In this document: one piece after another, positions 35,884 through 45,600 of the stretch | Position numbering within the stretch: position 1 is the stretch's first letter | Layout of the letters: each line of letters begins with the position of its first letter | Assembly (NCBI RefSeq): GCF_014075995.1 | Contig: NZ_CP055153.1 | Coordinates: 6,696,001-6,760,000, forward strand | Source of the DNA: Adhaeribacter radiodurans | GTDB lineage: Bacteria; Bacteroidota; Bacteroidia; Cytophagales; Hymenobacteraceae | Direction of reading: 5' to 3' | Length of the DNA: 64,000 bases | Notes under the pieces: generated by a model | Database searches by the model: none | What the model was told of the DNA's origin: nothing | Seen by the model: the letters and a program-made list of their open reading frames with translations, nothing else | Position numbers and translations under genes: made by a program

Positions 35884-38800
35884 TTATCTCTTAATAAACT
35901 TAAGAACTTGCCTTTTCTGGTCTAGTTGCAGATGAAATAGATACATACCAGCTTTTAGTTGCCCCACGTTTACCTGAATTTGATCTGGGCTAGTTTGTTG
36001 GTGTCCGTTAAGCATTACTTCGGCTCCGGCGGTATTTACAATAGAAGTGGAAATTTGAGTGACAGGTTCGGGTAAGTTTACGGTAAATCGATCGGTTACC
36101 GGATTAGGGTAGAGTCTGATTAATTTAGTAATTTCTGAATTACTGGTAGTAGGTACGGAACGATTGAACTGAACTATACCCGCCGAAACCGTTACGGTAA
36201 TAACTTCTTCGTCGAAGAGTGGGGGAGTACCATTATCGGCAACTCTTACTTTAAACAGATAACTACCATCGGTAGCGGGTGTCCAGGCGAAGGCTCCAGA
36301 ATTCGCATTAATAGTGGCTCCGGCTGGTGCCCCAATTAAAGAAAAAATTTTGCTTTGGCCCGCATCCGGGTCGGTGGCAGTCGCGGTAAATTTAAGCGGG
36401 GAGCCAGTGGTCGCATTTTTATCGCCAATGGTAGCTAGTACCGGCGCATCGTTTACGTTGGTAACCGTGATAGAAACTGTTTTAACCACAGATTCTTGGC
36501 AGCCCCAAACAACTTTAAATTTAAAAGAATCTTTTCCGGAAAAATTTGCCTTAGGCTTGTAGGTGCGGGTAGCTCCGGAGCCCGATAACGTACCATTAGC
36601 AGGTGGAGTAACAATGGTATAAACAAGAGAAGTGCCACTCGCAGAGCCAGTGAGCGTGATGGCTTTACCTGTTTCTTCGGTGGTAGTAATACTTTGGGCA
36701 TTGGCTACCGGGTTTGCTTTGCGTATTACTAATTCCCCCATGGGCTTACTTCCATCCGTTACCGGATCTAATTGTCGTAATACCGAAAAAGTGCCGCTCG
36801 CAGTAATCTTAAAAATAGTGCCGCCGCTGAAAAAGCCGCCTTCCGGAGTTACCCCGTAGAAACTATTATCGCTACCCTGTACTAAACTGCCTTGCGGCCG
36901 ACCACCATCATTGTAGTAATCCAGGTGGTGCAACACCGAAAAAGTGCCGCCAATACTAATTTTAAAAATAGTACCCTCTCCAAATAAACCTCCACGGTTG
37001 GTCAAGCCATACAAATTACCATTACTACCTTGTATTAAATTGCCGTACGGGTACCTGCCATCGTTGGAGCTATCCAGGTGGCGCAAAACGGTAAAAGTAC
37101 CGCTGGGGGTCATTTTAAAAATAGTACCGTAACTATTAGCGCCCCCTTCCGACATGGTACCGTAAAAGTTACCATCGGTTCCTTTTACTAAACTGCCCGA
37201 TGGGTTTCGTCCGGTAGTAGCACTTTCTAAATGTTTCAGAACGGTGAAGGTACCCGAAGGACTAATGCGGAAAATAGTGCCGTAACTATTAGTGCCGCCC
37301 CGGTACGTCATGCCGTAAAAGTTTCCCCCACTTTGAATTAAATCCCCGGTCGGGTTACCACCGTCGGTGGCATAAGCTAAACTGCGTAAAACGGTAAGAG
37401 TACCACTTGCGGTAATTTTAAAAATAGTGCCATAACCACTTGTGCCTCCATTTTGGGTGAGGCCGTAAAAGTTGTTATCGGCACCTTGCACCAGACTACC
37501 CTGCGGATTGCTGCCGCTCGTACTCGAGTTAAAAGAATGTAAAGTAGAAGAAGCACCATCGCAAAATCTAAAAACAGTACCGTAGCCGTACGTACCACCC
37601 ACCGAAGTAATGCCGTAAAAGTTGCCATTACGCGCCTGAATCAAGCTTCCTAAAGGTGTATGGCCATTATCCGATTCGGGAAAATGGACGAGTACAGAAA
37701 AAACACCGGCTGCCGTAGTTCTAAAAATAGTACCGTAACCACCCGGGCCGCCGCTAGAAGTCATACCATAAAAAATACCACTGCTGCCTTGTACCAGACT
37801 ACCCAACGGATTGCGGCCATCGTTAATATTATCCAGGTTGTGGAGTACGGTATACAATCCTGCGGGGGTTATTTTGAAAACGGTACCAGAACTGTTGGTA
37901 CCACCTACCGAAGTTAACCCGTAGAAATTGCCATCGCTACCTTGCGTAAGACTACCCTGGGCATTACCGCCATCGCTGGAATAAGCAAGATGACGCAGCA
38001 CAGTAAACGTACCGCTTAAAGTCATTCTGAAAATAGTGCCGTAGTTGTTGGCACCTCCGGTATAAGTCATCCCGTATAGAACTCCGTTGGTACCTTGTAT
38101 TAAACTGCCGCGCGGATTAGCTCCGGAAAGGCTATAATCTAAATGGCGCCGCACGGTAAAAATCCCACTGGGAGTTATCCGGAAAATAGTGCCGTAATTA
38201 TTCTCGCCGCCCTGGTAAGTCATGCCATAGAAATTACCGTCCGTTGCTCTGATTAAGCTGCCTTGCGGATATCTTCCGGTGGTAGTATTATCTAACTGTT
38301 TGAGAACGGTAAAGGTACCCGAAGGAGTAATTTTAAAAATAGTGCCATAGTTGTTAGTGCCACCTTGATAAGTCAGGCCGTAAAAACCGCCATCGCTGCC
38401 CTGCACCAAATTACCTTGCGGGTATCTGCCATCGATAGCATTATTTAAATTGCGTAATAGTGTGAAATTACCAGTAGGTGTTATTTTAAAAATAGTACCA
38501 TACCCAGTTCCTCCTCCATAAGTAGCCATTCCGTAAAAATTACCATCGCTGCCTAATGTTAAGCTGCCCTGCGGATTACTACCCGTAACTGAAGAAATAA
38601 AATTAATAATAGTGGTAATGGTGCCGCTTGGAGCAATTTTAAATATGGTGCCTTGGTTATTGGCACCTCCCTGATAAGTCATGCCATAAAAGTTGCCATC
38701 TGGCCCTTTTATTAAACTGCCATAAGGCGAATAACCCGATTTGGCAAAATTTTTCTGAACTTTGAAATTAGTGCCATTGCTGCGGATACTAAAAGCGGTA

Positions 38801-39018
38801 CCGGCTCCTTCCTGACCACCACTGGAGGTAAGCCCTACTAACTCATCTTGCGCAAACAGTAGAGTAGTTGATAATAAAAAAAAGGTAAATACTAAACAAA
38901 TAAAGAAATAAGCCAGATTACTATTTTGGCTAAGCGTGGAACTTACTTTCAGGTGAGAATTAACTTTTTGAGAGTGGGTAATTTTGGCAGCGGGGAAAAT
39001 TAGTAAAACTGGTTTCAT
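35884..39018 (-). CDS. Secreted GloVer-repeat protein with type IX sorting domain
   Basis: 1044 residues. An N-terminal hydrophobic segment (LAYFFICLVFTFFLLSTTLL, then FAQ) is the export signal, preceded by an unusually long 35-residue leader. There are 13 tandem repeats of about 51 residues (consensus GSLxxGSDGNFYGMTYxGGx, then YGTIFKITPSGTFTVL), a beta-propeller-like GloVer array. Two Ig/cadherin-like domains follow (about 775-860 and 865-950), and a C-terminal type IX sorting domain (IRLYPNPVTDRFTVNL to LKFIKR) directs the protein to the cell surface or medium. Role is likely adhesive or binding; no enzymatic motif. Confidence 0.9.
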   Translation of the reverse strand: MKPVLLIFPAAKITHSQKVNSHLKVSSTLSQNSNLAYFFICLVFTFFLLSTTLLFAQDELVGLTSSGGQEGAGTAFSIRSNGTNFKVQKNFAKSGYSPYGSLIKGPDGNFYGMTYQGGANNQGTIFKIAPSGTITTIINFISSVTGSNPQGSLTLGSDGNFYGMATYGGGTGYGTIFKITPTGNFTLLRNLNNAIDGRYPQGNLVQGSDGGFYGLTYQGGTNNYGTIFKITPSGTFTVLKQLDNTTTGRYPQGSLIRATDGNFYGMTYQGGENNYGTIFRITPSGIFTVRRHLDYSLSGANPRGSLIQGTNGVLYGMTYTGGANNYGTIFRMTLSGTFTVLRHLAYSSDGGNAQGSLTQGSDGNFYGLTSVGGTNSSGTVFKITPAGLYTVLHNLDNINDGRNPLGSLVQGSSGIFYGMTSSGGPGGYGTIFRTTAAGVFSVLVHFPESDNGHTPLGSLIQARNGNFYGITSVGGTYGYGTVFRFCDGASSTLHSFNSSTSGSNPQGSLVQGADNNFYGLTQNGGTSGYGTIFKITASGTLTVLRSLAYATDGGNPTGDLIQSGGNFYGMTYRGGTNSYGTIFRISPSGTFTVLKHLESATTGRNPSGSLVKGTDGNFYGTMSEGGANSYGTIFKMTPSGTFTVLRHLDSSNDGRYPYGNLIQGSNGNLYGLTNRGGLFGEGTIFKISIGGTFSVLHHLDYYNDGGRPQGSLVQGSDNSFYGVTPEGGFFSGGTIFKITASGTFSVLRQLDPVTDGSKPMGELVIRKANPVANAQSITTTEETGKAITLTGSASGTSLVYTIVTPPANGTLSGSGATRTYKPKANFSGKDSFKFKVVWGCQESVVKTVSITVTNVNDAPVLATIGDKNATTGSPLKFTATATDPDAGQSKIFSLIGAPAGATINANSGAFAWTPATDGSYLFKVRVADNGTPPLFDEEVITVTVSAGIVQFNRSVPTTSNSEITKLIRLYPNPVTDRFTVNLPEPVTQISTSIVNTAGAEVMLNGHQQTSPDQIQVNVGQLKAGMYLFHLQLDQKRQVLKFIKR

Positions 39019-39698
39019 ATCTTAACGGGTTTAGAAGATAAGTGCTTGATTTTTATTGTTATAAATCATAATGAAAAAGATCGGAGTTTTGCGAACCGGT
39101 AACAAGAATTCCCTAGATAACACGCGAACAGAGAAATAAAAAAAGGGAAAGAAAGCAGCTCATATCCAACGTAATGAGAAAAGCGCTTTCATCCATAATT
39201 AGCTACGGACAGTTTGGGTGGTAACAAGCTTTCAGGAAGCGGGGAGCCGACGTTAAGTTTTGCTGCTGAGCAAAGACGAGAAAACTCAGCCACCGAAGAG
39301 TAAAAAAGAACAACCAATAAAAAATGCTCTTTTATGCAAGAGCTAACGGAATGTGAATTAACAAAGACTGATAAAAGATGGTAACCAGCAGGTGTTTATA
39401 TTGTTTACAGGTAAGTGGTTTGTTTTTAATATATTACTGCTGGAAAGGTATAAAGAAAGCACCCGAATAAAAATACTGATTTTTCAGTATTTTTATTCGG
39501 GTGCTTTGATAAATAATTATTGAGGAGAGATAGCGTTTTTTCCGGAACATTTAATTGTAGTTAGATAGGAGCTGTTCTTGCAGCTAATTGTTTATAATAA
39601 AGCTGCGTTTAACCCGATGCAATCTGGAAATTAGGTAGAAAGTGTAACCTAAATTTGCTTGGGTTAAATTTTATCTGTTTTTTTGCAATCCGTTAAAC
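39019..39698. other. Intergenic region before tRNA-Ser
   Basis: About 680 bases upstream of the secreted protein gene and of the tRNA. It should contain the promoters of both. The only clear structure is the perfect hairpin at 39456-39507. I see no gene, RNA or repeat of known type besides it. Confidence 0.4.
39456..39507. repeat. Perfect 24-bp hairpin, terminator-like but without a gene in front
   Basis: Left arm AAAGCACCCGAATAAAAATA plus CTGA, loop TTTT, then the exact reverse complement to 39507. It has the look of a bidirectional terminator, but neither neighbour ends into it: the secreted protein starts at 39018 leftward and the tRNA starts at 39699 rightward. Confidence 0.85.
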
Positions 39699-39786
39699 AG
39701 AGAGGTGTCCGAGTGGTTGAAGGAGCACGCCTGGAAAGTGTGTATACCTCAAAAGGGTATCGAGGGTTCGAATCCCTTCCTCTCTG
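39699..39786 (+). tRNA. tRNA-Ser(GGA)
   Basis: 88-nt cloverleaf with long variable arm. The acceptor stem is AGAGAGG (39699-39705) paired with CCTCTCT before discriminator G at 39786. The D region begins TGTCCGAGTGGTTGAAGG, the anticodon GGA is at 39733-39735 in loop CTGGAAA, and the T-arm contains GGTTCGAATCC. The long variable arm (TACCTCAAAAGGGTA) confirms serine. The CCA end is not encoded. It sits at the left edge of the accessory region and is a plausible integration site. Confidence 0.96.
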
Positions 39787-39791
39787 CACAA

Positions 39792-39824
39792 AAGCTCTAA
39801 ATCAAGTTGATTTGGGGCTTTTTT
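39792..39824 (+). terminator. Terminator of tRNA-Ser
   Basis: Hairpin AAGCTCTAAATCAA / TTGATTTGGGGCTT with two G-T pairs and a following run of T, directly after the tRNA. Confidence 0.75.
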
Positions 39825-39913
39825 TATTTTTGGGGTAACAATAGGGGTAATATTCTTTAATTTACTTAACTGGTTTTCGGTTGAGGAGACCAACCTACTT
39901 ACAAGCAAGAGAC

Positions 39914-39938
39914 ACTGGTTCAAATCCAGTATACCCTA
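39914..39938 (+). other. tRNA 3'-half-like fragment (T-arm plus acceptor end)
   Basis: Stem ACTGG, loop TTCAAAT, stem CCAGT, then ATACCCT and A: exactly a tRNA T-arm followed by a 7-base acceptor strand and a discriminator. No matching D-arm or anticodon arm can be built upstream, so it is not a complete tRNA. It could be a tRNA remnant or an attachment-site scar at the edge of the island. It differs from the tRNA-Ser 3' end. Confidence 0.5.
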
Positions 39939-39949
39939 TATTGATTATC

Positions 39950-39984
39950 AAGAGGTTATAGACAAAATCAATAACCTCTTTTTT
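39950..39984. terminator. Bidirectional-looking terminator at the island edge
   Basis: Stem AAGAGGTTAT / ATAACCTCTT with loop AGACAAAATCA and a T run on the plus strand. It also lies 28 bases beyond the stop of the leftward PLD-vWA gene at 40012, so it may serve that gene too. Confidence 0.75.
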
Positions 39985-40011
39985 GGTTTAAACAAGTGGA
40001 AAATTATATCT

Positions 40012-42600
40012 TTATTCTACTACTTTCGATTTAACTTCCGCATACCATTTAGGAAACTTTTGCAAGAGTCTATTTTTAAGATCATCATTTGAAAGCTGTT
40101 GGACATCATTTAACTGAAAAAAGCTTACATTGCTAGAAACAGCTTCTAATTTTTCCAAAAAGGTGAACTGGGCTCCTAGACCAACAAATTGCCAAAAAAT
40201 CGAAGTATCTCCATTTTCCTGGAAATACTTCAGCATTTGTTCATTTGAAGCTGTACTATTATTCTCTCCATCTGTAATTAGAATTACAAACACTATTTTA
40301 TTTATTTTCGCATCAATATAGTTTTTATGAATATCCGCAATAGGTGCATAAATATCAGTTCCATTCATCTCATACTTATTTAATATTTCTTTTTCTATAA
40401 AATTTTGGTAATTATGTTTAGTAACCTTTATTGGCAATCTAACGGACTTTTTCTCGAATAAAAATAAATCAATGTTTTGCTCTGATGTTAAGCCTTTGCT
40501 TATTGCAAAAATCATGTTTATGACTTTTTGGATTTTTCCTGAAGAATAAAGTTTATAGCCTTCGTTCTTACCATAGTTCTCCATTGAATTTGAATAATCT
40601 AAAGCAAAAACCAGTTGAAGGTTCTCAAACATATATCCTTGTGCTGCGGAACTTGGAATCGCAAAGGAAGTAATAGGACTTAATGTTTTAGGGAGCTCAA
40701 TCCTGGCAGAATTATGTTGAGTAAAATTTGGAGGTACCCCAACAACATTAGTCGGCTTATTATTAGAAATTATAATGGGTGATGCATGGGTTTTTTTAGA
40801 AGTCTCATTAACAGTAAGTAAGGGGCTAGAAACTTTCGATTCAGAAATATTTTTCTCAGATATTAAAGATGATTTATTACTCTGGAGATTTGCTTCTGAA
40901 TCGTTAATGGATGCTACTTTCTCAACTGGAACTTCTTCAGAAATATTTTTAATTATTTCACTTTTATTATTAGTATCTTGCTCTTTAATTTCTTTACTTA
41001 TTATTTCGGTTGTTTCCGTAATTAGGTTCTCAGCTACAATTTTTTGTACTTCAATAATGGAGTGGTCTAAAGCTACTTCTGGAGCAATCTGCAATTTATA
41101 GTTCTCTGCACCTGTATTTTCTGGATATAATTTTAATGCCTGAGAAATTAATTCATCTGAATAAATTACATTAGAATTCTTAACCTCTCTTGCTTTAAAT
41201 TCTACATCTTTAGAAAGATAATTTCTATATGCCATTCTTTCGAATCGATGAATTTGGGATGCATCAAATGGTACTATAGGTATTTGCACCTCCCCTAACT
41301 TGCTTTTCAATTTGTCAAACTCACCTAAAAATGCTTTGACAAGATGATGTTTGCCCTTTAAAAGCATTATATTTTCATTATTGATACTGTCAGCATAGTA
41401 TGTCCAGTTATATGAACCATTAAAGATTACATCTTCATCAATAATGCAAAATTTATGATGCATCAATGCTGGATAATCACTGAAATATAATTTTCCATTC
41501 AAACTAACGAACTTCTCGAACGGCAAGCCATACTCCCAATTATTTATATAATCGTTTATTATTATTAATTCAACCTTAACACCTTCTTCTAACTTGTTAC
41601 AAAGCATATCAAACAATTCAGCATTTGTAAACCAGGCTACAGCTATCTGGATAGATTTTTTTGCCTTCCCAAGCTCTTGTAAGATTAATCTTTTAATACC
41701 TGAAAAGTATACTTCTTCTATCTCTGTTGTCTTTTTAACTTGGTTGTCTAAAACCAAATAGCCGTTTTCACTTCCTTTGCACCTCTGTAAAATGTTATGT
41801 TTTACTGCATCATCTCCAGTTTCAAATTTATCTTTAAGAATATCAGTATCACAATAATCTGTTATACCATCAAACCAAAGCTTAAACTTATAATCGTTGG
41901 TAGATTTTTGGTAAAAACTAGCAGTAAGGTCTTCATAGCCTACTACAGATTCTTTCTTATTATATTCTAATAGAAATTTAGCTTGATCATAAACTTCTGC
42001 ATTTTCAATTGTTTTAATGCCTTCAACTAAAATTCTAAATAAATTTACATTGTATTCAGGTGTGTTAGCATGAAAAATAGTTTGCAAAAAGGAGAAAGTT
42101 GTGCTATTAGGTTCTAATGGTATTGAAGGAACCAAAACATCATTTTCTATTACTTTAGCGTTATTGCATTCTTTAGGAAGCCTACTTTTGATGTTAGCTA
42201 TTTTGATTTTTATCTCGTCTTCGAGTGTTCTATTTTCTATATTTCGGATTCTTCGAGAAATTTTTTGAATTAAGCTTGGTTTTGCATACCTAAAAATTAA
42301 TTCTAAAACAGGTGTATCATAATTCAACAATTCTTTAATTATGTAATTTTCACAATTCAAGTTGCAGTTAGTAGCATCTTGCCTATCACCTGTTTTGGTT
42401 TTTTTTAAATTTATTCCAAAGGTTACCAATTTATCTTCACCAATAAAATTAATTTGGTCCTTACTAGCTAAAGCATTTGGATGAAAAAAGGTCCGCTCTA
42501 TTTGAGGGCTTTCAATCCAGCCAGTATAATATTTGTTGCTTTGAGCCTCTCTCTCAGTTACTTTTTTAAGTACTCCGATATACAATTCAGTATTGATCAT
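40012..42600 (-). CDS. Cold-shock-like / PLD nuclease / TerF-like vWA fusion protein
   Basis: 862 residues. Residues about 1-85 resemble a cold-shock-type OB fold (TGWIESPQIERTFFHPNALA, then DKLVTFGINLKK). A helical region follows. About residues 300-440 form a phospholipase-D domain with a complete H-x-K-x4-D motif (HHKFCIIDEDVIFNGSYNW) and one copy only, so it may dimerise. A Ser/Glu/Lys-rich linker leads to a C-terminal von Willebrand A domain (about 658-855) with MIDAS elements DYSNSM, NGTDIYAPI and ITDGENN and the TerF-like end LLQKFPKWYAEV. I infer a nucleic-acid effector with a metal-dependent protein-binding module. Noticeably AT-rich. It follows the helicase-nuclease gene by 82 bases, on the same strand. 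Confidence 0.85.
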   Translation of the reverse strand: MINTELYIGVLKKVTEREAQSNKYYTGWIESPQIERTFFHPNALASKDQINFIGEDKLVTFGINLKKTKTGDRQDATNCNLNCENYIIKELLNYDTPVLELIFRYAKPSLIQKISRRIRNIENRTLEDEIKIKIANIKSRLPKECNNAKVIENDVLVPSIPLEPNSTTFSFLQTIFHANTPEYNVNLFRILVEGIKTIENAEVYDQAKFLLEYNKKESVVGYEDLTASFYQKSTNDYKFKLWFDGITDYCDTDILKDKFETGDDAVKHNILQRCKGSENGYLVLDNQVKKTTEIEEVYFSGIKRLILQELGKAKKSIQIAVAWFTNAELFDMLCNKLEEGVKVELIIINDYINNWEYGLPFEKFVSLNGKLYFSDYPALMHHKFCIIDEDVIFNGSYNWTYYADSINNENIMLLKGKHHLVKAFLGEFDKLKSKLGEVQIPIVPFDASQIHRFERMAYRNYLSKDVEFKAREVKNSNVIYSDELISQALKLYPENTGAENYKLQIAPEVALDHSIIEVQKIVAENLITETTEIISKEIKEQDTNNKSEIIKNISEEVPVEKVASINDSEANLQSNKSSLISEKNISESKVSSPLLTVNETSKKTHASPIIISNNKPTNVVGVPPNFTQHNSARIELPKTLSPITSFAIPSSAAQGYMFENLQLVFALDYSNSMENYGKNEGYKLYSSGKIQKVINMIFAISKGLTSEQNIDLFLFEKKSVRLPIKVTKHNYQNFIEKEILNKYEMNGTDIYAPIADIHKNYIDAKINKIVFVILITDGENNSTASNEQMLKYFQENGDTSIFWQFVGLGAQFTFLEKLEAVSSNVSFFQLNDVQQLSNDDLKNRLLQKFPKWYAEVKSKVVE

Positions 42601-42682
42601 TTCTAAGATTGTAATTGATTAATTTTATTTGGTTGGAATGATTATTGTGGCATTTCGATTTATTTTAATTGAATAGATTTCT

Positions 42683-45600
42683 TTAAAAACCCACATCACA
42701 AACTTCCTCAATTTGAGCTATAATTCTTTCAATGGCTATGGAGTCAATGCCACCGTTTTCACTTTCTGAAGTTATAAATAGGTTTTCGTTTAATGCGAAG
42801 CCATTCTCTTGATAGAACTTTAGTTTCTTTTCCCAATCTTCCCGATAACTAGGCACAGCCATCATTCCTAAGTGTTCCAAAATAACTAGGTCTCCGGCGG
42901 CATCAATAAATGAAAAATCCGGTATACGCTTTTGCCCATTTTTGCCTTTAAATTCCCTTTCGTATTCAAATTTTATCCCTTTTTCCAACAGCATATTGGC
43001 AATAATTACTTCTGATTTACTGCGGACCAAGAGCCCTTCTTTTTTGGTTTTATGAATAAGACCAGCTGCAAATGGTATTTCTGATTTACTTTCCCGAACA
43101 GCTGATTTAAAAAGATGGGTATTACGTTTGGCAGTAGTGGAAAACTGAGGTTTTGATAAATTTATAAGCCAATGAGGGTCAGTTCCCTCCACCAATAATA
43201 TTAACTTTTTCTTGGCCCGGGTTAGGGCTGTATAGATTAATTCTCTAGAAATAATTCGTCCAGTTTTGGGAATAATCAGGAACACATACTCAAAATCGCT
43301 GCCTTGGCTTTTATGAACGGTAATAGCATAAGCTAATTCAATATTAGAGCTCTCATTTTCCGCTTGTCCCTGTCCCTTATAACCGAATGTTACTTTTTCG
43401 TCAATACCTGCAAAAGACACATTAGCAAAACCATAATTTAAACCTTGTACTAAGCCCAATTGTCCATTAGAAAGCTGAAATTCTTTATCCCCTGGAAAAC
43501 AATTCTTTTTCTCGTTAATGGTTTGGATTACTTTATCAAATAAGCCTATTTGGTATTCGCCTATATTGATACCCCCTTGAATACCTTTTCTAAATTGCTG
43601 TTGGAATTTTCTGTTTAAATTAAAAGAACCCCAGTACGGCGCTTTTACCGGACTTAATAATTGGAAGGCCTCAATTCGTTGGGTATCGATTTCCGGAATA
43701 CTTTTTCCTTTTTTTTCAATATAGGAAATTCCTAAAAAGGCATTCAGCTTATCATAATCCTTAGCATGGTCAAGGTTAAGAACGTTTACCAGGGTTTCAT
43801 TTAATTTAGTAATGAGTTCTTCTTCATTTTGCCAGCAGCTCAATTGCAAATCATTCAGCTGAGTATTGTTTCCCAGCTTAGAGAAAATAATATCAGCATT
43901 TTTAGAAGGTTTCATACCAGAAAACCAGGAAGCTAGCATTAAGGTATCAGAATCTTCGCCTTGTGCTGTTCTTACTATCTCTTTAATTCTGGCCAAGGAA
44001 GAGGCTGCCTTAAAATCCGGATCAGTTTCTTCCAGTGTTTCCAGTTTAGCACAAATATCGGCAAATGGTCTACCAGCACCAATGGGTGGTAATTGATAAG
44101 GGTCACCCACTAATATAATCCGCTTGACGTGTGCCTGATCCAAAGCCTGGAAGATGGCAAAGAGGTCATCTTCCGTCAACATGGAACATTCATCAATGAT
44201 TACATTTTGTTCCCCTTTATATTGGCTTTCCCCGGTAAATTTTGGTTTCATCCGATCCCAGTCAAAACGTTTCTGACGGGTTAAAAACTGGGCGATTGTA
44301 TAAGCTTCTCCTCCCGCCATTTTTCCCAATTTTACCCTGGCCTTACCGGTGGGAGCTAATAATAATATGCCTTCACTTTTTAAGGCGCTACAGCTAAATA
44401 GTGCACCCATTACAGTAGTTTTTCCCGTACCGGCTGGGCCATGTAGCACGGATAATTTCCGGCTAGTAATAAGTTGTAAAGCTCTTCTCTGATCGTGTAA
44501 AGCAGCAACATGTCTGTTGTTTCCCGGGTCAAAATCTTTACCGTTTTTCCGGATAGTATTTACTATCAGTTTTTCCCAATCTTCTCCTAATGGCTCTAAT
44601 TCCCTTTTCGCTCGGGCCAAAACTATTTTCCTTAAAGAGCTCTCAATTTTTTCATAAATTTTTAATTGCAATGCCTGGATATCATCAGTAGAAAGATGAT
44701 TCAGTTGTTCTTTAAGGAATTCGATGTTTGCGGCAATATAGTTTGCTGGGATTTGTACCGGTCTTCTTAAGTTTAAAGTATTAAGAGTTTCGGTAATTTC
44801 ATTTACCGCGAGTAATGTATCTCCGTTTTCGGCGGCCCTTTTTAGAATATCTATTATAATGGCCCTTAATCTTCTAGGGTCTAATGGAGACTTAACTAGT
44901 TGCGGTTCTTTGGGTACATATTCGCCCTGAATAGCTTTATCTTCAAATAGCCCGTTGTCTATGGTTTCTACAGCAATCGGGTAATGCTCTTGATCACCAG
45001 TATCTTTTTCCGCAATTAGGTAAGGGTTAGTTAATAGTTCCGAGTCGGTGCAGGTAAAATCTAGTTTCCTGCGGCTGGTTAGCTCAAACCAATTTTTTAT
45101 TTGCTTTTCTGTTAACTCAAGCCGCGATAAAAGTTGTAATAATTCTTTTCTTTCCCCACTTTCACTGAACCAGGTATCCTTAAGAAAAGGTAAGTCTTTT
45201 GAATAAGTACGTGGCCTTATGGTTAGCCTTCCGGACAATACATCTTCCCAGGCATTCCAAGGATTATCTTTTATGCCTAAGATTCCCTGCGCACGTAAGT
45301 CTTCTTCCAAGCTATGGCCGTACTGAAAACCAATAGCTTGAAGAGCATTAGCAAAGGAAGGGAAAGGCCCCATAGCTTCTTTTACCTGGCCAACCTGCCG
45401 ATCTATCCACATCAGGTGGTTATCCCAAAAACCAGAGGCAATTCCGTGTTCCTTTATGCGTTCAACGATGCTGCGCAGCTTACCCAAAACCACTAGAACG
45501 GTACTATTATTTAGCCATTCGGTGCCGTGGGTAAATTCTTCTATGGCTTCCTGCCGGGTAGCTGTTTCCTGTAGAGTGAGTTTTATTTCATCCAGTAAAT

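Noticed and set aside
36314-38800. Many antisense frames and regular nucleotide repeats in the GloVer gene, considered as a CRISPR-like array
   Set aside because: The periodicity is about 153 bases and follows the protein repeats; there are no short identical repeats with unique spacers.
39693-39923. Minus-strand open frame of 76 codons over the tRNA-Ser
   Set aside because: It is the antisense of tRNA-Ser (the EGIRTLDTLLRYTHFPG-type product is a well-known artefact) and has no independent coding signs.
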